From Incurvaria masculella (taxonomy: Eukaryota > Arthropoda > Insecta > Lepidoptera > Incurvariidae), in NCBI GenBank assembly GCA_946894095.1, contig OX335653.1:749001-813000 (forward strand): a DNA stretch of 64,000 nt, given 5' to 3'. A program made the translations under genes and the position numbers. Below, piece by piece: positions 1 through 11,000 of this stretch. The number at the start of each line of letters is the position of its first letter. Positions within the stretch are counted from its first letter, which is position 1. The notes beneath the pieces were generated by a model that saw nothing but the letters and a program-made list of their open reading frames with translations, was not told where the DNA came from and searched no databases.

Positions 1-1353
1 TAAATCTTCCAACTTTACATAAACGAAGCTGGTAATACCACTGTGCGTGCGACAAAGTAGATTCTTTGTAGTAATTTCTGTTAAACTCCTTAAAAATAGG
101 AAGTTACAAGCTATAACTATATTGGCGCGCTCACTAAGCTGTTATTTTAGTTCTGTAGTTTAAAGGCAAAACTATTTGTACAAATGGCTATTTTTCGTGA
201 GGAATAGTGTGAAAAGTTGCAATTTAAAATCAACAACATTTTGTGCTATGCCTCATAATTATCTATCGAACGTTAACCATTGTCATAATTTGTTTTATGA
301 TGTCAATAGTTTGTGTTAAGCTGAATGCGCTCTAGTTTCTCTAGTTTCTGAATGCTTGTAGTTTCTAGTTTTCTATTAGTTTTAGCAGAAATAGTGACAA
401 ACGACTGTGGCGCCATCTACTTGGATGCACAAACACCCTTAACAGTTTTCTGAACCATGCAAGTTTTAAGCACACAGTTCACAAAAAGTAATTCGATAAA
501 ATTTGGTTCGATAAAATAATAAAGTCAAAAGTACCTGACTTTTAACCTCTTCACGCCTCTACCGCTCGACAGATTTTGATAAAAAATGGCAAGGAGATGG
601 GTTGCATCCTGAGGAAGTTCATAGGCTACATTTTGCCCATAAAAAACTGAAGTAGTGAAATTGGGGATGATTTCCATATTCACATGTAACATTTATCCAT
701 ATATTTTAACAGACACTGTTTAAATATTTGTTTTTTAGTTATTAAAATATATTAACCAATCAATGTGAAATTCTGAAAATGTTTTCGCATCACGAACTTT
801 CATTTTTTTAATTTAGCCATTTTAATTTATTAGTGCCTTAAAGTCCATTACTTTTTGTTTATTGTGTAATACAAACATTACATGGATCGGAACACTCTTA
901 AATACCATTGGCATGGACAGGAATTAACCTTTATCACATAGTATTTCAAAATATTTTAAATAATTGTGCTTAGATGAATCTTTATTCAGCCTGGAAGCAT
1001 TTATATTTAACACAATGTTTTTCCGTTGGTGTTTTGATTTTCTGATTAAATCTTCTAATCTTCTGATTAACATTCCCGACCGGAAAGGCTTAATTTGCGG
1101 TGTTACATTTTTTCCTATCTTAACCCAACCTAGATTCAACGAATATAGTCTCCAGAGGCACGAACCGGTTCGACACACATCCCAAATTTAGTCAATTGGA
1201 CTTACAATACCGCTTTCAAAATACAAGGACTGAGACCATTACCCATGGTAACCGAGATGGGTCCGTTTACCCGAAAGTTTCTCGTATGTTCGGTGTCGCG
1301 TGACCTTTAGCACCTGTAATGCTGGCACTTCACTTGGCTATTTTGTGCTGATC
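1..1353. other. Intergenic AT-rich sequence, no gene seen
   Basis: No convincing exon, RNA gene or complete element. Positions about 780-905 resemble one end of the inverted-repeat element at 53699-54068 (a GGATCGGAACA-type end). Confidence 0.5.
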
Positions 1354-1678
1354 TGTATTCGCTGTGTTGAGCCAAATATTTGATATTAGAAAAATGTTAG
1401 GGCTTTTCACGCAGCGGGAGGAGACATTCTCCGACGTTTCAAGCTCATCGTTCAGCCCGTTGTCAAGGAGGCATCCGCCACGCTCGTACGCAGCAGGCGA
1501 CTGAACGTGGCGGATGCCTCCTTGACAGCGGGCTGAACGATCGGCTACAAACGTCGGAGAATGTCTCCTCCCGCCGCGTGAAAACCGTAATCTTTTTCAA
1601 ACATGTTTAACTCCCGCGGTAATCTCAAAAGTATCATTTGATGTGTATTCGCTGTGGTGAGCCAAATATTTGATGTTA
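1354..1678. mobile_element. Inverted Penelope-like tail fragment with flanking direct repeats
   Basis: About 80-bp arms (near 1403-1482 and 1506-1586) form a near-perfect inverted repeat. Each arm resembles the tail of the Penelope-like fragment at 56590-56720, including CTCCGACGTTT and TTGTCAAGGAGGCAT. The insert is flanked by 35-bp direct repeats (1354-1388 and 1644-1678) with two differences, which look like a long target-site duplication. Confidence 0.7.
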
Positions 1679-4328
1679 TTTTTAACTATCAGAAACACTC
1701 CATCTACACTTGCCTGTCATCTTACATCCACAGTGAATGAATCGACCACAAATTATTGCCACTCCAGAAAACATAAAATAGTTAAAATCAAACCATGCGG
1801 GGGTTAATAAACATCGCCAATGTCGTCTCCTGATAATTTTTTTTAATTCTAATTTTGTATCCCCTGTACGCTGTATTAAGGATGTGATAAGACTGATGGC
1901 GTTTAGTTGACATTAAAATACAGAGTAAATAAACGCTACCAATTTACGACACGTCCAAACAGATCAACGGACTGAACTGAGCAGGCCATGTGAGGGCAAA
2001 GCATTTTGATGTATTTGCGTCCATTGATTTGTGACCACTAAACGACAAGCGGGCGAATGTGCGTGTTCGCTTTACGCCTATTTGACTTATTTGCGCAAAC
2101 AAATATGAATATCTCCTCTACACATTGACATTTAAATAAGCGAATATAAATAGCAAAGTGAAGTGTCGGCCTAAAATACAATGTCAAAAGGGAGATCACA
2201 AATGAGGCGAGAAACTGTCCTTGCATTAACTGACCTTGAGAATACGCTTGCCCGCACCGCCAAGTCACTTTTACACGTAAGAGCTCAGATTGATCTCGCA
2301 TTCAAAGTTTTGGATCGCAATTTAAACTGAATATTTAGCACAGAAAACGTACTTTAGTAAATAACAGAGTTTTTCACAAGAATCTTTATTTTGAGACATA
2401 CCAGAAATAAAATAAACAACAAAACGTAAGGATAAAAGAAAATAAATGTCGTGCGCGCCACGTTCTCGAACGGACCTACGGGTTCCGCTAGAGGGTACGC
2501 GGAGGTGGGGAGGGGGACCAAACATGGCGTCGCTGTACACGGAACTTGTCGCGTTACAAATATATATTTTTTCATTTCTTATAGTGAAGGAAAACATTGT
2601 ACGGAAGTCGACTACTTCGTTGGTGTTAGGCTATAGCAAAACATAGGCCACAGAAATGGTCTAGCCATTCGTTCCATTTGCTTAAAACATGATGAGCTGT
2701 TTATTGTTAAATATATTTAAATGAACCAACATTGAAATGACAATTTTTCTGCTTTGGTCAACATTTCGAATGTACACTGAACTACCGTGCCATCTTGAAA
2801 AGAATGAATGTGAAACTACACTATACAAAACAAAATGTGTTTTCTCAAGGGACCATAAAGAGCCTCCTAAAATTTTGACAATCATTTTAGATAGAAAATG
2901 ATGAAATAGAACTATTACAATGTTTGTTCTACAACAATATTTTTGTTCTTTATCACCCGGGCTTGTCTGTATGGGGAAGTGACTTGTAGATGCCGGAAAG
3001 CGTAACATATAGCCTTAAACCCTTAGAACATCAATACTACACATTTAATACGTAAAACACATACGCTGAGAGACTTCTGAAGTTCAAAATTGTTTTAGGG
3101 GTTCGTTAACTCTATGAATGTGTAATTATCTATTTTATGACAAGGCCTTGGGATAATTTTGGTGTACATTTTGTAATATCTAAAATGGTAATTATTTAAG
3201 AAGTAATTTTAGGCCAAAGTGAAGTATTAAGACGCTTCCGAGTTTCTTAATATTATTGCCAGGAGAAACATTTTCACTAGCTGCCATACACCTCGTGGTG
3301 GCAGCTATCATAAAACCTATAAAAGTATGTTTGTCCAGGACGATATCTTTCTTGTCTCATGGATCGAGAAATCAGACCACTACAAAAAGATCTAAACAAA
3401 AATCAAAGTTATTACAAATGAAAGGTGTCAATATGAATGTATCATGGCACATTTATAACTATCACTTGGATGCATTTTAAATCGATATTCACTTTAAGTG
3501 ACCCCACACTCACAGTTTGGTTACAGTACTTAGCGATAACTTAAAAATTACTAACCTATTCACTAACGATGACATATCGAGACTTCACAAGCAAGTAAAC
3601 TTTAAAACAAACATGATCAGTCAAAAAAATCAATTGCACAGAGGTTTTTTTTTCAAGAAATTAGATACTCCGTCCGTATTTGCAAATCAAATCGTCTATT
3701 GTATGGAGCATAGTAATATTTGCAATCATTTTCTTTAAAAGTAAAATTTTTGTAAATAAGGGAAGTTTTTTACATAATATTTAACATGAACATAACAATA
3801 TTACTTTCTTGCATGGAACTCACAAACACGGACATGGAGGGAATTAAAGTACAAAAAAAATTATGATAAAAAAGTGAAAACATATTATGGAACATTACAA
3901 AAAAACTAAAAATGTTACACCTACTTCTGCACGAACAATTGGTGGCGTAAGAAGTGAAACTTCTTTGAGAGAGAAATTGGAAAAATATGAACACAACATG
4001 CCCGCTTTTTCATGTCGTTAGTTTTTAACTAACTTGATATTTTTCCCTCAACCAATACGTCCCAAGTAGTTTCACTTTAATAATTTCCGAAAAATAAAAA
4101 AATATTAGTTAAAAAATGTATGTGTTGAGTATTTGTACGTAATACCCGTGATCGAAGAGATGTCTGTAAAGGAAGACAAAGTTTCCCTATCAGTCCGATA
4201 GTATAAGAGTGTGCGCTTGTATTTTAAAATGGTATGTTCGACGACTGCATCTATTTATTTTAAATTTGTAAACTCAACTGTATGTAACTGGTATAACTGA
4301 TTTGAGTGATCTGTGGGTGTTTAAACTA
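1679..4328. other. Intergenic sequence without a recognised gene
   Basis: AT-rich with no exon pattern. A GC-rich patch at about 2445-2560 is the exception: it includes an ATG in a good context (ACCAAACATGGCG, ATG at 2524) but only a short open frame. I cannot assign it. Confidence 0.45.
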
Positions 4329-4462
4329 TTGCCTGATATAGGCTTACCACCGTTATTTTCCTCGCTCCTTCACTCGCCTTGAAAATGAACTGCACGGGAC
4401 AGTTCTAAACGTCGGCCACAAGGACCGAGGAAAATAACTGTGGTAAGCCAATATCAGACAAT
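4329..4462. mobile_element. Short inverted-repeat MITE
   Basis: Termini ATTGCCTGATATAGGCTTAC and its near inverse GTAAGCCAATATCAGACAAT frame a 134-bp palindromic unit. TTATTTTCCTCG and CGAGGAAAATAA are paired further in. It is non-coding. Confidence 0.7.
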
Positions 4463-5280
4463 GATATGTAACTGGTGTTTATTTGATTATTTTGTTAATT
4501 CACTTTATGTATGAATGCACTTTTGTTTCTCCAAATAAGGGCTGATTTTTCAATAGCCAAATAAACAGCCAGATAACTATTCGACGGATTTATTTACCAT
4601 TTATCCACATTCAGAACTGAATACATTTGTTTGCACTCACGCACCATACGCTCCTATGGAAAGCATACGATACGGAAAGTGGAACAGTCAACAGTACGTG
4701 TCTATGAAGCGACTCATGTTCAGAGCGCCTAAGTTGCAATTACTATGGACCTTAATTAACTTCTTACGACTAAAATTAAAAACACAGATAGTTGGTTGCT
4801 GAGATTTAGTGTCTAACACATACAATAATATAGACGTTTATACTTACTAGCATGGATAACCTAGGTAAGTGGCACATTCACTACCAACATTCTAATCAGT
4901 CCAACCTTATTGAGCATTCTACGGACTAACGACTGCACTGGAGCGCAGCCGTCGTTGCACAGTTGTCAGTGACAGCCGTCCGCTGCCAAACTGACAGCCG
5001 AGAAACAACTGCCCTCGCTTATTCTACACAAATTCCAATCTCTTCTATCCCATATGAGCACTGAGTACACACAACAGACTAGAAAAAATTAAAGAATAAT
5101 AAAAATATAATATATAAAACTAACTAAAAGGATAATTATATTATTTATATTTAGTGAGTCATAAATAATTGTAACTAAGTAAGAACGTGAAATATATCAA
5201 GTAGGTATCGAGGTATTGACAAAAGAAGGATTTTTTGTTTAAGTTTTAAGTAAATAGAAATATATAGTACAACATAGATC
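4463..5280. other. Intergenic sequence, nothing recognised
   Basis: No exon-like GC-rich segment or clear repeat boundary seen. Confidence 0.4.
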
Positions 5281-5690
5281 ATTTTGCAAATGACATAAAC
5301 CAAAACGAAATGGTCGCTAAATTGAATGTAATTTGGCTGTCAGATTTCCCCATATGCTGTGCTTGGTATTAGTCGAAACATTTTCCATATTTTAGTCTCG
5401 TAAAATCAAAGTTCAGTTAAGAGATTGTCTTGAGTGTGAGACTGTTCTTCGAGACATAAGGAAATAAATGGGCCAATAATTCAATTTAAAAACGCCAACG
5501 ATGTGTGTTCGGTGGTTAAGACCATTGTAACAATGCACTTGCTACTCAATACTTATTCCTTTTAGGTTGCAGTTCATTTTAGAGGTACGTTATACAATTT
5601 TCCCCTAGAAATGGGGGATTTTTCGTGTGGTAACTATAAGATGACGGTGGTGCCCCCGCGAGGTGCAAAATGATCTATGTCAAACTATAT
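5281..5690 (+). repeat. Dispersed repeat, copy 1 (paired with 46380-46770)
   Basis: Shares a collinear series of blocks with 46380-46770 in the same orientation: GCTGTCAGATTT, AACATTTTC, a conserved 'ggccaataat' stretch, TTTTAGAGGTA and GGTGGTGCC/AGTGGTGCC. Diverged and without an intact frame, so it is an old unclassified repeat. Confidence 0.6.
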
Positions 5691-6024
5691 CAACAAACAG
5701 ATAAAAATAAGAATAAAGTTTACAAAATTCGGGCAAGATTAAGTACTTGAACCTCAAATGAGAATTTAAGGCATCTCCAAAAGCATTGTTTAACTTATAA
5801 CTACAACATCCACTTAGGACGATCGGATTTATCATTCAACCCATTGATTTTAATACGAACAGCATTCTTGCAATCACACATATCCCATTTTCTCTGGAGT
5901 GGATAGAAAATTTACTTGTTCAGACACAGAGACATATATCTTAATAATAAACTAGACCGTAGCTGCCCACAATGGTCACCACAACCCACCCTATACTCCA
6001 GGGTATACAGAAACCATAGAGAAA

Positions 6025-6615
6025 GGACCTTGCATAAGATTGGTGCCTTTTTATCAAGGTTTTTTTGCGCAGCTTTAAATTGAACTTAGTTATTTTTGTT
6101 AACAATATTATTACAAACAAAATTTGTTACGACACGTTTATGCCTAAACTCAGTCCGAATGAAGTTATAATAGATTTTTAGGGTTCCGTATCCAAAAGGT
6201 GTCAACGGAACCCTATTACTAAGCGTCCGTCCGTCCGTCCGTCCGTCCGTCCGTCCGTCCGTCCGTCTGTCCGTCTGTCACAGGGCTGTATCTCAGTAAC
6301 CGTGTGTATTTATTTTGCCGCTATAACAACAAATAGGTAAAATTAAAAAATTAAAGGGTTAAATACAAAAAAACGTGATTTTTTTGTATTAAATCTTTTA
6401 CGATGGTACGGAACCCTTCGTGTGCGAGTCCGACTCGCACTTGGCCGGTTTTTTCGTATTGATTCATTTGAACTTCTGACCCTTATAACTTAATTTCGAC
6501 TGCATTTAGGTATAAACATGTTGTAACAAATTTTGTTTGTAACATTATTCTTAGCAAAAATAACTAAGTTTGGATTATGGCCGCGCAAATAAAAAAAGAC
6601 ACCACCTTCCATACT
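6025..6615. mobile_element. Palindromic element split by a nested repeat
   Basis: Arms at about 6030-6172 and 6475-6615 are inverted copies: AACTTAGTTATTTTTGTTAA pairs with a matching inverse near 6560, and CCTAAACTCAGTCCG with its inverse near 6505. A second repeat (6178-6452) sits at the centre. Confidence 0.65.
6178..6452 (+). repeat. GGTTCCGT...GGCCGG dispersed repeat with (CCGT)n
   Basis: Begins GGGTTCCGTATCC, carries a run of about twelve CCGT units (6227-6275), CAGGGCTGTATCTCAGTAACC, and ends CCGACTCGCACTTGGCCGG. A related copy in the other orientation lies at 27415-27672. I recall this type as widespread in Lepidoptera (not checked). Confidence 0.75.
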
Positions 6616-7215
6616 AAATCCGACATTGTCCTCCAGTTTGTTAATAATTAATAATAGCGCCCAAAGTTTTGTGAAATTAAACATTTTTGTTGCGAGTGAG
6701 TGGGAACAAACTTTTAGCTAATCGTGTGTGTTTCGTTGATAACAAATCCAGTCCAGATCAATCCAAAATAATATATATTTTTAAAAGGAATTTAACAAAG
6801 CCAAAAATAGTTCAAGAGTACTGGACACAGAGACCATATTCAACCGTGGCATGAAAACCTGGAATCCCAATTCTAGGACACAAACAAATGGAATAACTCT
6901 ATCGTGCGCTATATTAATTGACCGGACTCTTTCACATAAGCTCAGGATGTACATTTTGGTTTTTGCCATTTAAAGTATGAAGAAATAATGACTAGTTATT
7001 TGCATAAAGAAAGTAAGTTACATACGATAAATGTCATAACTCTTGATTGTAGCGCAACTAGCTACACTCATTCACCAGAGACATTACCTCAAGATATACA
7101 ATTTGTTTTTCTGCTATTGTCATATGGTTGAAAAGTTATGGCTGAAAGAAGATGCATATCATAACCTCTGGACTGAAGCGTCCCTGGATCCATTATGCAC
7201 AGTATCTGATAAATT

Positions 7216-7738
7216 GACCAGGGGGCCCATTCAGGTAAAAGTTAGTTCGAGTTTGGTGCTAAATATACACTTTTATATATGTCATCTTTCCGCATTTCTT
7301 TCACGTACTTTTAATTTTGTAAAAATCTGGTATGTCCTATGAATGTCATGAACTGTTATGTGTGTATATGTGTTATGTGAACTGTGTGCATATGATATTA
7401 ATTGTTTGTACTTTATACTTTTGTAAACTTAGACTAAGTAGACGTTGAAAAAAAAACCACCTTGCCAGTTCTTCTTCGCTGGGATTGCCGAACTGGCTAA
7501 TGATAAAATATGACAAATCCGAGTACAGTACTGTCTATGGATGATGAAAAAACAATAAACAATGGGTTGACAAATCCGAGTACAGTGTACGGTCTATGGA
7601 TGATGAAAAAACAATAAACAATAAACAATGGGTTGGAAGGTAGAAAACCAGTCCCATTATTTCAATGATATTTTTTCCAGCTACTTTTAAGTTAATTCAC
7701 TCCTGAACTCAAACTCACTTTTACCTGAATGGGCCCTG
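7216..7738. mobile_element. Possible DNA transposon remnant with ~30-bp inverted ends
   Basis: GGGGGCCCATTCAGGTAAAA near 7220 is inverted as TTTTACCTGAATGGGCCCTG near 7718-7737, with a few more paired bases inside. The 500-bp interior has no coding capacity. Part of it (7420-7520) also resembles 21945-22035 inverted. Confidence 0.5.
7511..7635. repeat. 57/68-bp tandem duplication
   Basis: TGACAAATCCGAGTACAGT...ATGATGAAAAAACAATAAAC occurs twice in tandem (from 7511 and from 7568). The second copy has an extra AATAAAC unit and a small insertion. Confidence 0.85.
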
Positions 7739-7947
7739 CCCTTTTGACAGTTCAGGATGTTAATTATTATTGTTTCGGATATTGCCATATAAAGGGTTGA
7801 AAAGAATGGGATAATGGTAAAGAGGGCTATCAGATGATGCATGTCAGACCTCTGGCCTGTTAAACGAATGGGTGTTGTCAGCATGCAGAGGGTTAAGAGA
7901 TTCATGAACGGCAGTAACGTGAGAGGTGGGTGCGTCGGGGTGCGCGA

Positions 7948-8082
7948 TCACTCCAGCTCGAGCGCCAGCAGCGTCGCATGCTCCGGGAAGTACGACTCGC
8001 AGAACAACTCGAACATGCAGCCCGAGCGGTGGCCGCCGCGCGTCGCCACCGCGTCCAGCCCGCGGTGCTGCAGCCGGTGCGA
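7948..8082 (-). CDS. Epg5: Epg5 last coding exon W33 with stop
   Basis: The acceptor is gcgtgtccgcag; the TGA stop is at 7948-7950. It has 44 codons, SHRLQHRGLDAVATRGGHRS then CMFELFCESYFPEHATLLALELE in two parts, matching the 'HPGHCL...LLVNCLYPEVHYL' C terminus of human EPG5. I could not place the polyadenylation site, so the 3' UTR (left of 7948) is undefined. Confidence 0.82.
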   Translation of the reverse strand, partial: SHRLQHRGLDAVATRGGHRSGCMFELFCESYFPEHATLLALELE

Positions 8083-11000
8083 CTGCGGACACGCATCTCT
8101 GGTTAGAAGTAGGGCCGAGTGCACGAAAGGGCAAAAAGTCAAAATCAACGTCAACGCATGATTAAACACGTCACTTTGTAAGGACAGTATGGAAGGAGCT
8201 CCATGCGGATTACTAAAAGTGACGTGTTTGAACATTGATTAACTCGGCCGTCTCTTTGTGCAATCGGGGCGTACTCTTGTCTGATGTGGTTTGGGTCCCG
8301 GGAAGTTGGGCCTTCCCGCTCAACTCCTCATACAAATGTGGAAAGAAGATCATGCGCATATTTTTTTGTCAGAGATCCAAACGGACCCAAAAAAAACGCC
8401 GGACCTCTTAGACTTCTTCTTGCTTGGTGGAATTTCTAATGTATACACCGCGATCGATAGTTGTCTCGATAGTTCTTCCGACCACTCTCCCGTCATAGCA
8501 ACGATAAGCACTACGGTAATAGAGAAACCGAAAAAGGAACACCTCTGTAACAAAAAAACAGATTGGGAGGCCTTCAGGGCATACATAGAAGATCAAATAA
8601 ACTTGAATATTCCATTAAAGTCACCAGATAATATTGACAAAGCGATCGAACATTTCACAAATCTCGTGCAAGTCTCGGCTTGGAAATGCACACCAACTTT
8701 AAAAAACAATGCCAATCGTGGTCAAAATTACCCATTGGAATTGAAAGAAATGGTTCTTGAGAAGAGAAGACTGCGGCGCGTGTGGCATAATAGTCGGCAC
8801 CCAGCAGACAAGACGGCTCTAAACATATTCGCAGGAAAACTCAGGTCATTCATAAAACAGATTGATAACGAAACAACCCAGCAGAATTTGGAATCCCTCT
8901 CGCCACATGCACACGATAGCCGGTCTCTCTGGAAAGCGACAAAGCACCTAGCACAACCACAAATTGTCTCTGCTCCACTACGCTTACCAGAGGGTGGCTG
9001 GGCTCGAAGCGATGAAGAAAAAGCCGAAGCTTTCGGTATCTTTCTGAAGAATGTTTTCACTCCCAATGAATGCGACCAACATGAGTGGGCTAAGAAAGTG
9101 CAGACTTACCTAGAAAGCGACCTACAGTTGTGCCTCCCCATAAAGCCAACGACACCCACAGAGGTGAGGCGAACAATTGGTCGACTGGAATCTAACAAGG
9201 CCCCAGGATTTGATCTGATCACGGGAAGAGTACTTAAGGAGCTTCCGAAAAAAGGAATTATTGGCCTAACTGTCATTTTCAATAGCATCCTACGAATGGC
9301 TCACTTTCCATCAATCTGGAAAGTTTCTCAAATAATAATGATACCGAAGCCAGGTAAACCACATAACGAAATTTCATCGTATCGCCCAATAAGTCTTTTA
9401 CCTGTGATGTCCAAAGTATTTGAAAAGCTGTTACTGCATCGATTGAAGCCAATTCTTGATGAAAACAATCTTATTCCAGATCACCAGTTTGGATTTAGAA
9501 CTCACCATTCCACAATAGAACAGGTGCATAGAGTGGTTGATAAAATACGGAAATCTCTCGAAGGCAAAGAATATTGTTCAGCGGCTTTCCTCGATGTACA
9601 GCAAGCCTTTGATAAAGTGTGGCATAATGGACTCCTCTACAAACTTAAGAATAAATTGCCACATAACTATTATGCAGTCCTGCAATCCTACCTTGGAAAC
9701 CGAATCTTTCAGATAAGAGTGGGAGAGATAACCTCATCATTCCACGACATACTTGCAGGTGTTCCCCAGGGTTCGGTTCTGGGACCTGTGCTGTACTCAC
9801 TTTACACTGCCGATCTACCTGAAACTGATAATGTCCTTACTGCAACTTTTGCAGACTACACGGCTGCACTCGCTAGTGACAAAGATCCCCTAAAGGCATC
9901 ACAACTCCTACAGTCTCAGCTGAATAAAATAAATATCTGGCTTAAACGTTGGAGAATAAAAGTCAGCGCAACTAAGTCAAACCACGTGACATATTCCCTT
10001 AGGCGCGAAAATTGCCCCAGTGTAACACTCGGGAGTGATATTCTACCACACAAAAATTGCGTCAAATATCTGGGCATGCATTTGGATCGAAGACAGACAT
10101 GGAAAGACCACATAAATAAAAAGAAGATCGAAATCAACGCAAGAATAAGTAAACTTGACTGGCTACTAGGAAGAAAATCGAGACTCAGCCTTAGCAATAA
10201 ATTACTCATATATAAAGCCATTATAAAACCCATTTGGACCTATGGTATCCAGCTCTGGGGAACAGCCAGCATATCGAGCATTGAAGTATTGCAGCGAATA
10301 CAAAACAAAATACTACGCCAAATAAGTAACGCCCCATGGTTTGCTCGCAATACAGAGATCCACGAATACCTCGGCATTCCCACAGTAAAAGATGAAATGC
10401 GTCTCCATTGTGTAGCATACAAGAGAAGACTAAGATCACATGTCAATGAACTAGCCCTTGCGCTACTAAACCCTTCTACAGGGATGGATCGACTCATGCG
10501 TCCTAGAGTATTAGAAATCGACAATAGACCGTGAAGAACCCATATATGGACGATCTTTGATGAAAGTTTGTCCTCACAAGCCATAAAACACATCGAAAAC
10601 ACCTGCTCATAGTATATACTGATCGCATGGTAGTCAAAAAAAAAAAAAAAAGAGATCCAAAATTATACTCAAAACAGCTTTACTTGATCGAACTAGATGT
10701 CTGATGACCATTGGCATTGTAAAATGGTGTTCGGTTTCTAAGTTATAGGGTCCAAAATTTCGAATTTTTCGCGCGTTTTATACAATAACTTTGGAGGTGG
10801 ATTACTCAACGATAAAATAAAAATATTAGTCATCAGACCTAGCTTGTTTCATAAAGATTTATAATCAATTTGGTTTTTATTAGATTTTTGACTACAGCGG
10901 TCGTGGTTTACTTTTAGCTATAAGTCGTTTTGTAATTAAAATTTTCGTAAATCTTACCAAATCAAACACCATGCGCATTGTCTGCTTTGTGGACATGTTG

